Below, piece after piece: positions 1-6,816 of a stretch of 24,966 bases of DNA. The position numbers were made by a program, and so were the translations under genes. Location of the stretch: NCBI GenBank assembly GCA_900541195.1, contig UQIY01000032.1, positions 1-24,966 of the forward strand, read 5' to 3'. Under the pieces are notes generated by a model that saw only the letters and a list, made by a program, of their open reading frames with translations, did no database searches and had not been told where the DNA came from. This DNA comes from an uncultured Collinsella sp. (lineage in GTDB: Bacteria; Actinomycetota; Coriobacteriia; Coriobacteriales; Coriobacteriaceae). How positions within the stretch are numbered: the first letter of the stretch is position 1; each line of letters opens with the position of its first letter.

Positions 1-28
1 GGCAGCGTCAGATGTGTATAAGAGACAG
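1..28 (+). other. Nextera Read 1 sequencing adapter (artefact)
   Basis: Positions 10-28 read AGATGTGTATAAGAGACAG, the 19-bp Tn5 mosaic end. Positions 1-9 (GGCAGCGTC) match the preceding part of the Illumina Nextera Read 1 transposase adapter. Together they are the last 28 bases of the 33-base oligo. This is library-preparation sequence left on a contig end, so genomic sequence starts at 29. A frame opening at base 12 on the plus strand would begin MCIRDS, a peptide typical of adapter read-through, and is not a gene. Confidence 0.97.
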
Positions 29-1604
29 CAGTCAGCGCGACCACAAAGTGGGCACCGGCGGAAACCTTGAGCTCGCGCACGGTGATGCGGAAGCCCTCGG
101 GGGCGCCCAGCGCCTTGGCGTTGTCGCTAAAGCTGTACTGGGTCTTGGCGACGCACACCGGCAGGTTGCCAAAGCCGTTCTCGCGCAGCTCGGCGAGCTG
201 ACGCTTGGCAGCCGGCGTAAAGTCAACGCCGTCGGCGCGGTAGACCTTGGTGGCGACGGCCTCGAGGGCATCGGCAACATCGGCGCCGTCCTCGTAGGCA
301 AACTTGAGCTCGCTCGGCTGCTCAATCAGGCGCATGACCTCATCAGCCAGGTCGAGCGCGCCCTCGCCGCCCTTGGCCCAGACCTCGGAAAGCTTAACGT
401 TAACGCCGAGCTTCTGGCACTCGGACTCGATGAGCTCGAGTTCGGCCTCGGTGTCCGTCGGGAAGCGGTTGATGGCGACCACACAGGGAAGACCATAGAC
501 GTTCTGGATATTGTCAACGTGACGCAGCAGGTTGGGCATGCCGGCCTTGAGGGCCTCGAGGTTCTCGTCGTTAAGGTTGGCCTTGGCAACGCCGCCGTTG
601 TACTTAAGCGCGCGGGCGGTGGCGACAATCACGACGGCGCTGGGGCGGACGCCCGTCATGCGGCACTTGATGTCGAGGAACTTCTCGGCACCCAAATCGG
701 CGCCGAAACCGGCCTCGGTAATGGCGACATCGCCAAAGCGCATAGCCATGCGCGTAGCCATGATGGAGTTGCAGCCGTGGGCGATGTTGGCGAAGGGGCC
801 GCCGTGGACAAACGCGGGCGTACCCTCAAGCGTCTGCACCAGGTTGGGCTTGAGCGCATCCTTAAGCAGCGCAGCCATGGCGCCCTGAGCCTTGAGGTCG
901 CGGGCGCGGACGGGCTCGCCGGCAAAGCTGTAGCCGACGACGATCTCGCCCAGGCGCTCCTTGAGGTCATTGATACTCGTGGACAGGCACAGGATCGCCA
1001 TGACCTCGGAGGCAACGGTGATATCGAAGCCGTCCTCGCGCGGCACGCCCTGAGCCTTGCCGCCAATGCCGTCGATAACGTGGCGCAGCTGGCGGTCGTT
1101 CATGTCGACGACGCGCTTCCAGGTGATGCGCTTAACATCGATACCGAGCTGGTTGCCTTGCTGAATATGGTTGTCGAGCATGGCAGCCAGCAGGTTATTG
1201 GCGGCGCCAATAGCATGGAAGTCGCCGGTAAAGTGCAGGTTGATATCCTCCATGGGGATGACCTGAGCCCAGCCGCCGCCGGCGGCGCCGCCCTTTACGC
1301 CAAAGACGGGACCGAGCGAAGGCTCACGCAGGGCCACAGCGCTCTTGACGCCGCGACGGCGCAAACCATCGGCCAGACCGATAGTCGTGGTGGTCTTGCC
1401 CTCGCCGGCGGGCGTGGGATTGATAGCGGTCACGAGGACGAGCTTGGCCTGGTGATCGGTCGGCTCGTTGAGCAGTGAATAGTCAACCTTAGCCTTGTCG
1501 AAGCCATACGGAATCAGGTGCTTTACGTCGACGCCGGCGTTCTTAGCCACCTCGGTAATGGGCAGCGGCGTGACGGAACGTGCGATTTCGATGTCAGTAG
1601 GCAT
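29..1604 (-). CDS. fhs: Formate--tetrahydrofolate ligase, 3' end missing
   Basis: This enzyme makes 10-formyl-THF from formate, THF and ATP in the cytosol, feeding one-carbon metabolism (purines, initiator formyl-Met) and, in anaerobes, formate assimilation. The ATP loop PTPAGEGKTT is at residues 63-72. It is followed by EPSLGPVFGVKGGAAGGG and the NLHFTGDFHAI segment typical of the family. The ATG at 1604 has a GAAAGGA ribosome site at 1611-1617. The frame stays open into the adapter at base 28, giving 525 residues against about 555 for the family, so roughly 30 C-terminal residues are lost to the contig edge rather than to mutation. It lies 146 bp downstream of ruvB on the same strand but has no functional link to it. 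The family assignment is secure. Confidence 0.96.
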
Positions 1605-1644
1605 GGGCGGTCCTTTCGTTACCGAATGAGAAAAAGACCATTTC

Positions 1645-1650
1645 AGCATA
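1645..1650 (-). promoter_or_regulatory. Possible -10 element of fhs in the ruvB-fhs gap
   Basis: On the minus strand TATGCT lies 41 nt upstream of the fhs start, in an AT-richer patch. No convincing -35 hexamer is found 16-18 nt upstream. The 146-bp gap (1605-1750) also holds a weak 5-bp inverted repeat (ACGGG/CCCGT, 1653-1679). I see no terminator for ruvB and no recognisable THF riboswitch. Confidence 0.25.
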
Positions 1651-1750
1651 GCACGGGCGCGCAATAGTAAAACACCCGTAACCGATGAATGGCGATATGT
1701 TTATCCAATGCTCAGCGATAGCCTACAGACCAGCCAAAACAAACCCGCCT

Positions 1751-2818
1751 CTAAACGGCTGGCTCGATGCCCAAGTGCTCAAAGGTGCGAAGCGTTGCCT
1801 GGCGACCCTGGGGCGTGCGAATCATCAAGCCGCACTGCAGCAGGTAGGGCTCATAGACATCTTCGAGCGTACCCGGGTCCTCGCCCACCGCGCTGGCAAG
1901 GGTCGTCAGGCCCACGGCACGGCCGGAGAACGTCTTGGCAAGCGTCTCCAAGATGCGAATATCCATCCAGTCCAGACCAAGCTCATCGATCTCGAAAAAC
2001 TCGAGCGCCTGACGGCAAATATCAAGCTCGATAGGACCGTTGCCGCGCACCTGCGCATAGTCGCGCACACGCTTGAGCAGACGGTTGGCCAAGCGCGGCG
2101 TGCCACGCGAGCGCGAGCCGATCTCGAGCGCGCTCGGATGGTCGATCGTCACGCCCAGGATGGTCGCCGAACGCGTCACGATCTGGGCAAGCTCCTCGAC
2201 CGTGTAGTAGTCCAGGCGATACGAAATGCCAAAGCGGTCGCGCAGCGGGCCGGTCAGCATACCCGAGCGGGTCGTTGCCGCCACCAGCGTAAACTTGGGG
2301 ATATCCAGGCGAATCGAGCGAGCGGCCGGACCTTTACCGATCACGATATCGAGCGCAAAGTCCTCCATAGCGGGATACAGGACTTCCTCGACCGAGCGGT
2401 TAAGACGGTGAATCTCGTCGATAAACAGTACGTCACCCGGCTGCAGGTTAGTCAGGATGGCTGCCAGGTCACCGGTACGCGCAATAGCGGGGCCGCTCGT
2501 CGTCTTGATCTGAGCGCCCAGCTCGTTGGCGATAACGGTGGCCAGCGTGGTCTTGCCCAGGCCCGGAGGGCCCGAAAAGATCACGTGATCGAGCGTCTCG
2601 CCACGGCTCTGCGCCGCCTCGATCAGCACGCGAAGGCTCTGCTTGATATGCTCCTGACCGCAGTAGTCGTCCAGGCGCTGGGGACGCAGGGTACGGTCAA
2701 CATCAAGGTCTTCGGGCGTCAGCTCCGAGCCCACCATGCGCTCACCGTGTGCCATGGATGCCGCCGGCGAGTTGCCGGGCGTCGCCCACAGGTCCTGAGA
2801 GTCATCGGCTTCCCACAT
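1751..2818 (-). CDS. ruvB: Holliday junction branch migration ATPase RuvB
   Basis: RuvB is the hexameric AAA+ motor that, with RuvA, drives branch migration of Holliday junctions in recombinational repair. With the ATG at 2818 (355 aa), Walker A GPPGLGKTT is at about 83-91, Walker B VLFIDEI at about 130-136, sensor 1 in LVAATTRSG at about 178-186, and the arginine-finger segment GPLRDRFG at about 190-197. The winged-helix C-terminus follows. The ATG shares one base with the ruvA stop (TGATG), the same junction as ruvC/ruvA, which implies translational coupling. A GTG one codon upstream (2821) is an alternative start. The N-terminus before the conserved RPQRLDDYCGQ segment is about 45 residues, somewhat long for the family. 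Last gene of the ruvCAB operon. Confidence 0.97.
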   Translation of the reverse strand: MWEADDSQDLWATPGNSPAASMAHGERMVGSELTPEDLDVDRTLRPQRLDDYCGQEHIKQSLRVLIEAAQSRGETLDHVIFSGPPGLGKTTLATVIANELGAQIKTTSGPAIARTGDLAAILTNLQPGDVLFIDEIHRLNRSVEEVLYPAMEDFALDIVIGKGPAARSIRLDIPKFTLVAATTRSGMLTGPLRDRFGISYRLDYYTVEELAQIVTRSATILGVTIDHPSALEIGSRSRGTPRLANRLLKRVRDYAQVRGNGPIELDICRQALEFFEIDELGLDWMDIRILETLAKTFSGRAVGLTTLASAVGEDPGTLEDVYEPYLLQCGLMIRTPQGRQATLRTFEHLGIEPAV

Positions 2819-3438
2819 CACGCATCCATTCCGAGTCGCTTAAGCGCCGCGCCGAGCAGGTCCTCGACACGCATATCCTGCCCATCATACCCGCTCAGAG
2901 CAACCTCGGTCTCCTGCGGGCTAAAGCCCATGGAAAGGAGCGCCGCGCGGGCATCATCGATCGCCGAGGGAGTGGCGGCGGGGACCGGCATCGCAACCTG
3001 ACCGGGGATTACGTCGACCGGAACAAAGCCCTTGTCCTTGGCAAAGGTACTCTTGAGCTCCAAGATGAGGCGCTGGGCGGTCTTTTTGCCCACACCGGGC
3101 ACCTTGGCCATGCCCTTGTCATCCTCGGCCATCACCAGTGAATACAGCTGTCCCACGGTATAGGTGGAAAGCACGGCAAGCGCCAGACGCGGGCCGACGC
3201 CCGAGACGGAAACGAGTCGATCGAACATCGTGCGCTCGTCCTTGGAAGCAAAGCCAAAAAGCGTCATGGCGTCCTCGCGCACCTGCATACGGGTATAGAG
3301 GCGAACCTCGCCGCCGGGCGTAGGCAGCGTGGCGGCAGTGCTGCCCGAAATACCGAGCTCAAAGCCCACGCCCGATACATCGACGACGGCCGAGCTCATC
3401 GTGGCCTCGACAAGCGTTCCATGGAGCTGGGAGATCAT
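2818..3438 (-). CDS. ruvA: Holliday junction DNA-binding protein RuvA
   Basis: RuvA binds four-way junctions as a tetramer and loads RuvB. At 206 aa it is a normal length. Domain I is an OB-fold (about 1-64). Domain II carries two helix-hairpin-helix motifs, VSGVGPRLALA at about 78-88 and KVPGVGKKTAQR at about 112-123. A variable linker (about 133-160) leads to the RuvB-contacting domain III, which contains DDARAALLSMGFS at about 161-173. The ATG at 3438 overlaps the ruvC stop by one base (TGATG), and its own stop overlaps the ruvB start in the same way. Such couplings fit co-ordinated production of the RuvABC resolvasome. Identification is secure. Confidence 0.97.
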   Translation of the reverse strand: MISQLHGTLVEATMSSAVVDVSGVGFELGISGSTAATLPTPGGEVRLYTRMQVREDAMTLFGFASKDERTMFDRLVSVSGVGPRLALAVLSTYTVGQLYSLVMAEDDKGMAKVPGVGKKTAQRLILELKSTFAKDKGFVPVDVIPGQVAMPVPAATPSAIDDARAALLSMGFSPQETEVALSGYDGQDMRVEDLLGAALKRLGMDA

Positions 3439-3959
3439 CAGTATCCGGTTCCTCTCTGTTGATAGAACTCGCCGCCGGTAAGCGCCCGGGTACGGCTTAG
3501 GTTAACGTGACAGATGGCGCAAGCCAGGGCATCGGCGGCATGGTCTGGGTGTGGGTCGTGATCAAGCTGAGTGAGCGTGCGCACCATGTAGGCAACCTGC
3601 CGCTTGTCTGCGGCACCCGTGCCCACCACGGCCTGCTTAATCTGCATGGGCGTGTATTCGCCAATCTCGAGCGCGCACTCCGAAAGCGCCACGAGCGCGG
3701 CACCGCGGGCATGCGCCGTGGGGATGGCCGAGCGGACGTTAGCGCCAAAGTAAATGCTCTCGATAGCCGCGGTATCGGGACGGTAGCGTTCGACGACGCC
3801 CTTGAGGTCGTGGGCGATATGCGACAGGCGCACCGCGAGCGGGCTGCCCGCGCTGGTCTCGATACAACCGTAGGCACGGCAGCGAACCTCGCCACGTCGT
3901 TCCTCGATAATCCCCCAGCCCGTATGGGCCAAACCGGGGTCGATACCCAAAATGACCAA
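3438..3959 (-). CDS. ruvC: Crossover junction endodeoxyribonuclease RuvC
   Basis: RuvC is the dimeric RNase H-fold resolvase that nicks Holliday junctions symmetrically. At 173 aa it is a normal length. Acidic residues are visible: D7 in GIDPG, E67 in AIESIYF, and the C-terminal PDHAADALA with D139, H140 and D143. H140 occupies the place of Asp138 in E. coli, as in Thermus RuvC, where a His serves. The start is TTG at 3959, preceded by GGGGAGGT four bases away. It gives MVILGIDPG, which aligns with other RuvC N-termini. First gene of ruvCAB, with a LexA-type operator about 57 nt upstream. The yebC gene often found next to ruvC in other bacteria is absent here. Confidence 0.96.
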   Translation of the reverse strand: MVILGIDPGLAHTGWGIIEERRGEVRCRAYGCIETSAGSPLAVRLSHIAHDLKGVVERYRPDTAAIESIYFGANVRSAIPTAHARGAALVALSECALEIGEYTPMQIKQAVVGTGAADKRQVAYMVRTLTQLDHDPHPDHAADALACAICHVNLSRTRALTGGEFYQQRGTGY

Positions 3960-4014
3960 GCCGACCTCCCCTCGTCTTTTGCCAAGCGTAAGGCAAGGCC
4001 CCGCGCATCATTCA

Positions 4015-4028
4015 CGAACGTCTGTTCT
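4015..4028 (-). promoter_or_regulatory. LexA/SOS box upstream of ruvCAB
   Basis: The plus strand reads CGAACGTCTGTTCT, i.e. GAAC-N4-GTTC, the Gram-positive/actinobacterial LexA (Cheo box) pattern CGAAC-N4-GTTCG with only the last flanking base off. It directly abuts the candidate -10 of ruvC, so bound LexA would cover the transcription start. The core match is seen directly. That it is a working SOS operator is inference from the known LexA consensus and from ruv regulation in other bacteria. Confidence 0.7.
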
Positions 4029-4059
4029 AGAATAACACAACGCCAGCCCCATACGTCAG
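4029..4059 (-). promoter_or_regulatory. Candidate ruvCAB promoter
   Basis: On the minus strand the -10 candidate TATTCT (4029-4034) lies immediately before the LexA-type box. The best -35 is a poor CTGACG at 4054-4059 with a long 19-nt spacer. Transcription would start near 4022 and leave a leader of about 60 nt before the TTG of ruvC. The -35 is weak, so only the -10 is reasonably supported. Confidence 0.4.
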
Positions 4060-4095
4060 CCGAGATTGAATTGTAGGTTGAGCATACGCAAGCGA

Positions 4096-4193
4096 GCGCC
4101 CGCCAGAGCGAGCAAGGTGCCTTGAAAGAGGAGGGCATTGACCTGGCGGTCATGCCCGACGATTGAAAGGCAGATTGCCGCTCTGGCGGGCGC
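4096..4193. repeat. 98-nt nested palindromic element
   Basis: A perfect 15-bp inverted repeat (GCGCCCGCCAGAGCG at 4096-4110, complement at 4179-4193) encloses 68 nt that are themselves ordered. After a one-base bulge come GCAA/TTGC (4112-4115 with 4175-4178), a 3x3 internal loop, then GCCTT/AAGGC (4119-4123 with 4167-4171). A separate inner hairpin pairs GGGCAT and GACC (4133-4143, one bulged T) with GGTC and ATGCCC (4148-4157) around a TGGC loop. It begins 8 bp beyond the stop of the NAD synthetase-like gene and ends before the ruvC promoter. No U-tract follows on either strand, so it is not a simple terminator. It could be a REP/MITE-type dispersed repeat or a structured RNA. Confidence 0.75.
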
Positions 4194-4201
4194 GCAGCGA
4201 C

Positions 4202-6187
4202 CTAGTTTTGAGAGAAGAATGGGAATTGCCTCGGATCCACCGGCGGATGCGGCATCGGCGTGCCCTGGGGCCCACCCTGCGGTCCGCCCTGGCCGCCCAT
4301 CATCTTGTCGATGGCGTCCTGGACCTCGCCCTCAAACTTTTTCATGCCCTCATGCAAACGACGCTGACCGTCTTCGGAGCGCAGCTCTTCCATCTGCTCG
4401 GGCGAAATACCCAGCAGCTCGCCCAATATGCCCATCATCTCGCCGCGCATACGGTCACTCGTGTCGTCGTCGGCAAAGCGGCGCACCTCGGCGCGTGCCA
4501 GCGAATCAACCGTCATGCGTTCCTTGCCGTTGAGTCCCAGATCGGACCACGCAAGCATGTACGGCCAGGCGCGCTCGACAAACGAACGGGCCGAAACGAT
4601 CGGGGCCATCGGTAGCATGCGACGAGCAGCCTCACCCTGGCGCACAAGCATCAGCAGCAGCGAGCAGGCCTCGGGCTTGCCGGCGGCCATCGGGATGTCG
4701 TCGAAAGGTCGATTGCGGTCCACGTGCGACTCAAGCGCACCATCGACCTCGCCCGGCTCAAGCCCGCCAAGCAGCTGCGCCGCGCGATCGAGCATATCAA
4801 CCGGACCGGCGAGCGTCGAGAGTGCCTGCGCCAGCACGCGATCCATGCAATCCTCTACCGCGTTGAGCGTCACGAGCTCTTGGGGCACCACGGCCGAGGC
4901 GCGGTTGCGCACGCGTGCCACAAACTCGAGCGTCGACAGATACACGTCGCCAAAGGGCGCAAAGTCTCCCTGGTAGCCGCCGGACAGCGCGGGCGCTGCC
5001 AGTGCATACTCAGTCTTGGAAAGCGGGCTCAACGCCATGGCGCCCAGCTCGAGCGCCGTATCCTCGAGCATCAGGCCCAGCGCACGCGAACGCAGACGCT
5101 CGGCATCGCCCGCCGACACGTCGCGATCAAGTACGCGCGCCGCATCCGGCGCATCGCGCTCGACGGTGCGAATGTGCAGGCGCTCAGCGATTGAGCGAAC
5201 AGCAGAACAGCGGGCGGCTTCGGCTTCCTCCTGCGCCGGCGTAAAGATGCGATTGCGCCCCAGCACCAGACCAATTACGTTACGAGGACCCAAGGCATCG
5301 ACGGCAAGCGCTGCCACCAGGGACGACGGCAAATCGCCCTCGAGCGCCACCACGGCACGCGAAGCGCCGCGGGCGCGGGCATTGTCGCGCACGGCAAGCA
5401 CCAGCGCCTGCCACAGCCACTCCTCGGAGCGAAACTGGGGCAGCTCATGGTCCTCCAGGGCATCGAGCATCACGCCGCGCTGAATCTCCTGAACCAGCAG
5501 GCTCTCCTCAAAACACGGCGCCTGGGCCACCACACGGCCGCAATCGTCGAGCACAAACGACCCGCCGGTATACACCGACTCGTCATAGGCGCCGACCGGC
5601 GCCATGCAGGCAAACCACACGCTGCGCTTGGAGGCGATCTTGCGGTAGGCACCGCTGCGCACGGCGGCGACGGCGGCGGTCTCGCGGTCGGTCATGTCAA
5701 ACGCATTAAACTGGAAATAGGCAATGAGGTCGACGCCGGTCGGCAGCATCTCGAGCTCGCGATCCAGGTCAAACACCACGGCGATGCGCACGCCGTCCAC
5801 GTCAAACACCGGAGGCGCCCAACGCGCGTCGTTGCTCTCGCCACGCTGCAGGGCGATGCTTGTGCGCGCAGGCACCACGCGACCATCCTTAAGCATCATA
5901 TAGTCAAGCAGGGGCTGGCCCTCAAACGAAACCGCAGCGGGCACGATGCAGATCATATCGAGCTCTTGGATGCGCTCGGCAACGCCCGTCAGGCCCGTCA
6001 GCATATCGTGCTCAAAATCGGCAGCACCCACCAGACTGCCCGGCATGGCGCCCATAAAGAGCGGGGCCGGAACGCACAGCACGCGCGCGCCGCGCTCATG
6101 AGCCAGGCGAGCCTGGTCCTCGATGCGGCCGCAAATGCCCTCAGTATCACCCAGGCGCATATCGATCTGTGCAAGTGCGAGCTTCAT
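4202..6187 (-). CDS. NAD synthetase-like protein with degraded active sites
   Basis: 661 aa with the layout of glutamine-dependent NadE: an N-terminal nitrilase fold (from MKLALAQIDMRLGD, to about 250) and a C-terminal PP-loop synthetase fold (about 255-435), plus an extra C-terminal region of about 220 residues ending in a Gly/Pro/Gln-rich tail (about 628-661). The catalytic motifs are altered. The nitrilase Glu position reads VPAPLF (A41); the Lys segment (about 104-116) has no Lys; the Cys segment GVRIAVVFDLD (132-142) has no Cys. The PP-loop SGGxDS reads EGDLPS (283-288). Only the KTE of the GNKSE-like segment (391-393) is kept. ATG 6187 is preferred over 6214 because GGGAAGG lies 8 nt upstream and the nitrilase motif starts there. 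Genomes often label such genes NAD synthase; activity is doubtful. A regulatory or scaffolding role is inference. Confidence 0.8.
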   Translation of the reverse strand: MKLALAQIDMRLGDTEGICGRIEDQARLAHERGARVLCVPAPLFMGAMPGSLVGAADFEHDMLTGLTGVAERIQELDMICIVPAAVSFEGQPLLDYMMLKDGRVVPARTSIALQRGESNDARWAPPVFDVDGVRIAVVFDLDRELEMLPTGVDLIAYFQFNAFDMTDRETAAVAAVRSGAYRKIASKRSVWFACMAPVGAYDESVYTGGSFVLDDCGRVVAQAPCFEESLLVQEIQRGVMLDALEDHELPQFRSEEWLWQALVLAVRDNARARGASRAVVALEGDLPSSLVAALAVDALGPRNVIGLVLGRNRIFTPAQEEAEAARCSAVRSIAERLHIRTVERDAPDAARVLDRDVSAGDAERLRSRALGLMLEDTALELGAMALSPLSKTEYALAAPALSGGYQGDFAPFGDVYLSTLEFVARVRNRASAVVPQELVTLNAVEDCMDRVLAQALSTLAGPVDMLDRAAQLLGGLEPGEVDGALESHVDRNRPFDDIPMAAGKPEACSLLLMLVRQGEAARRMLPMAPIVSARSFVERAWPYMLAWSDLGLNGKERMTVDSLARAEVRRFADDDTSDRMRGEMMGILGELLGISPEQMEELRSEDGQRRLHEGMKKFEGEVQDAIDKMMGGQGGPQGGPQGTPMPHPPVDPRQFPFFSQN

Positions 6188-6226
6188 GGCCAAGCCCTTC
6201 CCGTCGTAAACCATCGTTGTCGTAGT

Positions 6227-6258
6227 AAAAGCGCCGGCCGCATAATGCAGCCGGCGCT
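6227..6258 (-). terminator. Rho-independent terminator after the superoxide reductase gene
   Basis: On the minus strand a 9-bp GC stem (AGCGCCGGC/GCCGGCGCT, 6250-6258 with 6230-6238) with an 11-nt loop is followed by TTTT (6227-6230). It lies 47 nt beyond the superoxide reductase stop and 40 nt before the NAD synthetase-like start. It therefore either separates the two genes or acts inside the leader of the second. Confidence 0.75.
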
Positions 6259-6304
6259 CGCATGTGCATATGCTAGCTATGATACCCCGAGCGGGGGCAC
6301 GCTC

Positions 6305-6667
6305 CTAGAACGTCGCGGACCACAGCCCGTGCAGGTTGCAATAGGCATAGACGGTACCGGTCTTGGAGCCGCCGGCAAAAAACGTCGTGGGCTTCATGCC
6401 GGGCTCGAGGTAATGGACCTCCAGACGGCCCTCGGCCTCAAGGGCGATCCACTCAATATAGTGCTCGGGCAGGCTGGGATGCTCGACCGAGCCCACGCGT
6501 GCGCGGATTACGTGACCGTCGCGCTCGATCTCAACGACCGGCACGTGCTTCTCGTGCGCCGCGTCCTCGGTGTTCGCGGTCAGCTCCGTGCAACCGGCAG
6601 GGGTTGCAACGTCGTTGCCAAGGGCGGCAATGAGCTTGCCGTCGGGGTCCTTAAAGAATTTCGCCAT
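6305..6667 (-). CDS. Superoxide reductase (desulfoferrodoxin family)
   Basis: This enzyme reduces superoxide to hydrogen peroxide without making oxygen, a defence of strict anaerobes. At 120 aa the catalytic domain is complete: EKHVPVVE (E39, K40, H41), HPSLPEHYIEWI (H63, H69) and YCNLHG (C110, H113) supply the four His and one Cys of the Fe site and the Glu-Lys near it. The N-terminal 36 residues align with the desulforedoxin-like domain I but keep just one Cys (C26), so the second iron centre of classical desulfoferrodoxin is lost, as in class III (Treponema-like) enzymes. The ATG at 6667 has GGAGA seven bases upstream; longer upstream frames have no family similarity. A terminator follows. 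Confidence 0.93.
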   Translation of the reverse strand: MAKFFKDPDGKLIAALGNDVATPAGCTELTANTEDAAHEKHVPVVEIERDGHVIRARVGSVEHPSLPEHYIEWIALEAEGRLEVHYLEPGMKPTTFFAGGSKTGTVYAYCNLHGLWSATF

Positions 6668-6816
6668 GATGTTCTCCTTTGCGGATGTGCCGATGTTCTC
6701 GAGGTTCTTATGCCCAAAGGCAGGCGAACCATCCACGGCATGGCAAATGAACACATAACGAGCAGGGACGATGGGACAGCGCGGGCTATCCGCCCTGGCG
6801 GCCCCACCCGAGCGGG

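Noticed and set aside
12..1478. 488-codon plus-strand frame beginning MCIRDS
   Set aside because: It starts inside the Nextera adapter and runs antisense to fhs.
1605..1750. THF riboswitch upstream of fhs
   Set aside because: No conserved riboswitch core could be recognised in 146 bp; only a weak 5-bp repeat is present.
1685..3001. 438-codon plus-strand frame opposite ruvB and ruvA
   Set aside because: Antisense of two well-identified genes; it ignores the gene boundary between them.
4096..4193. Reading the nested palindrome as a plain terminator of the NadE-like gene
   Set aside because: No U-tract on either side, and the complex inner structure is not needed for termination.
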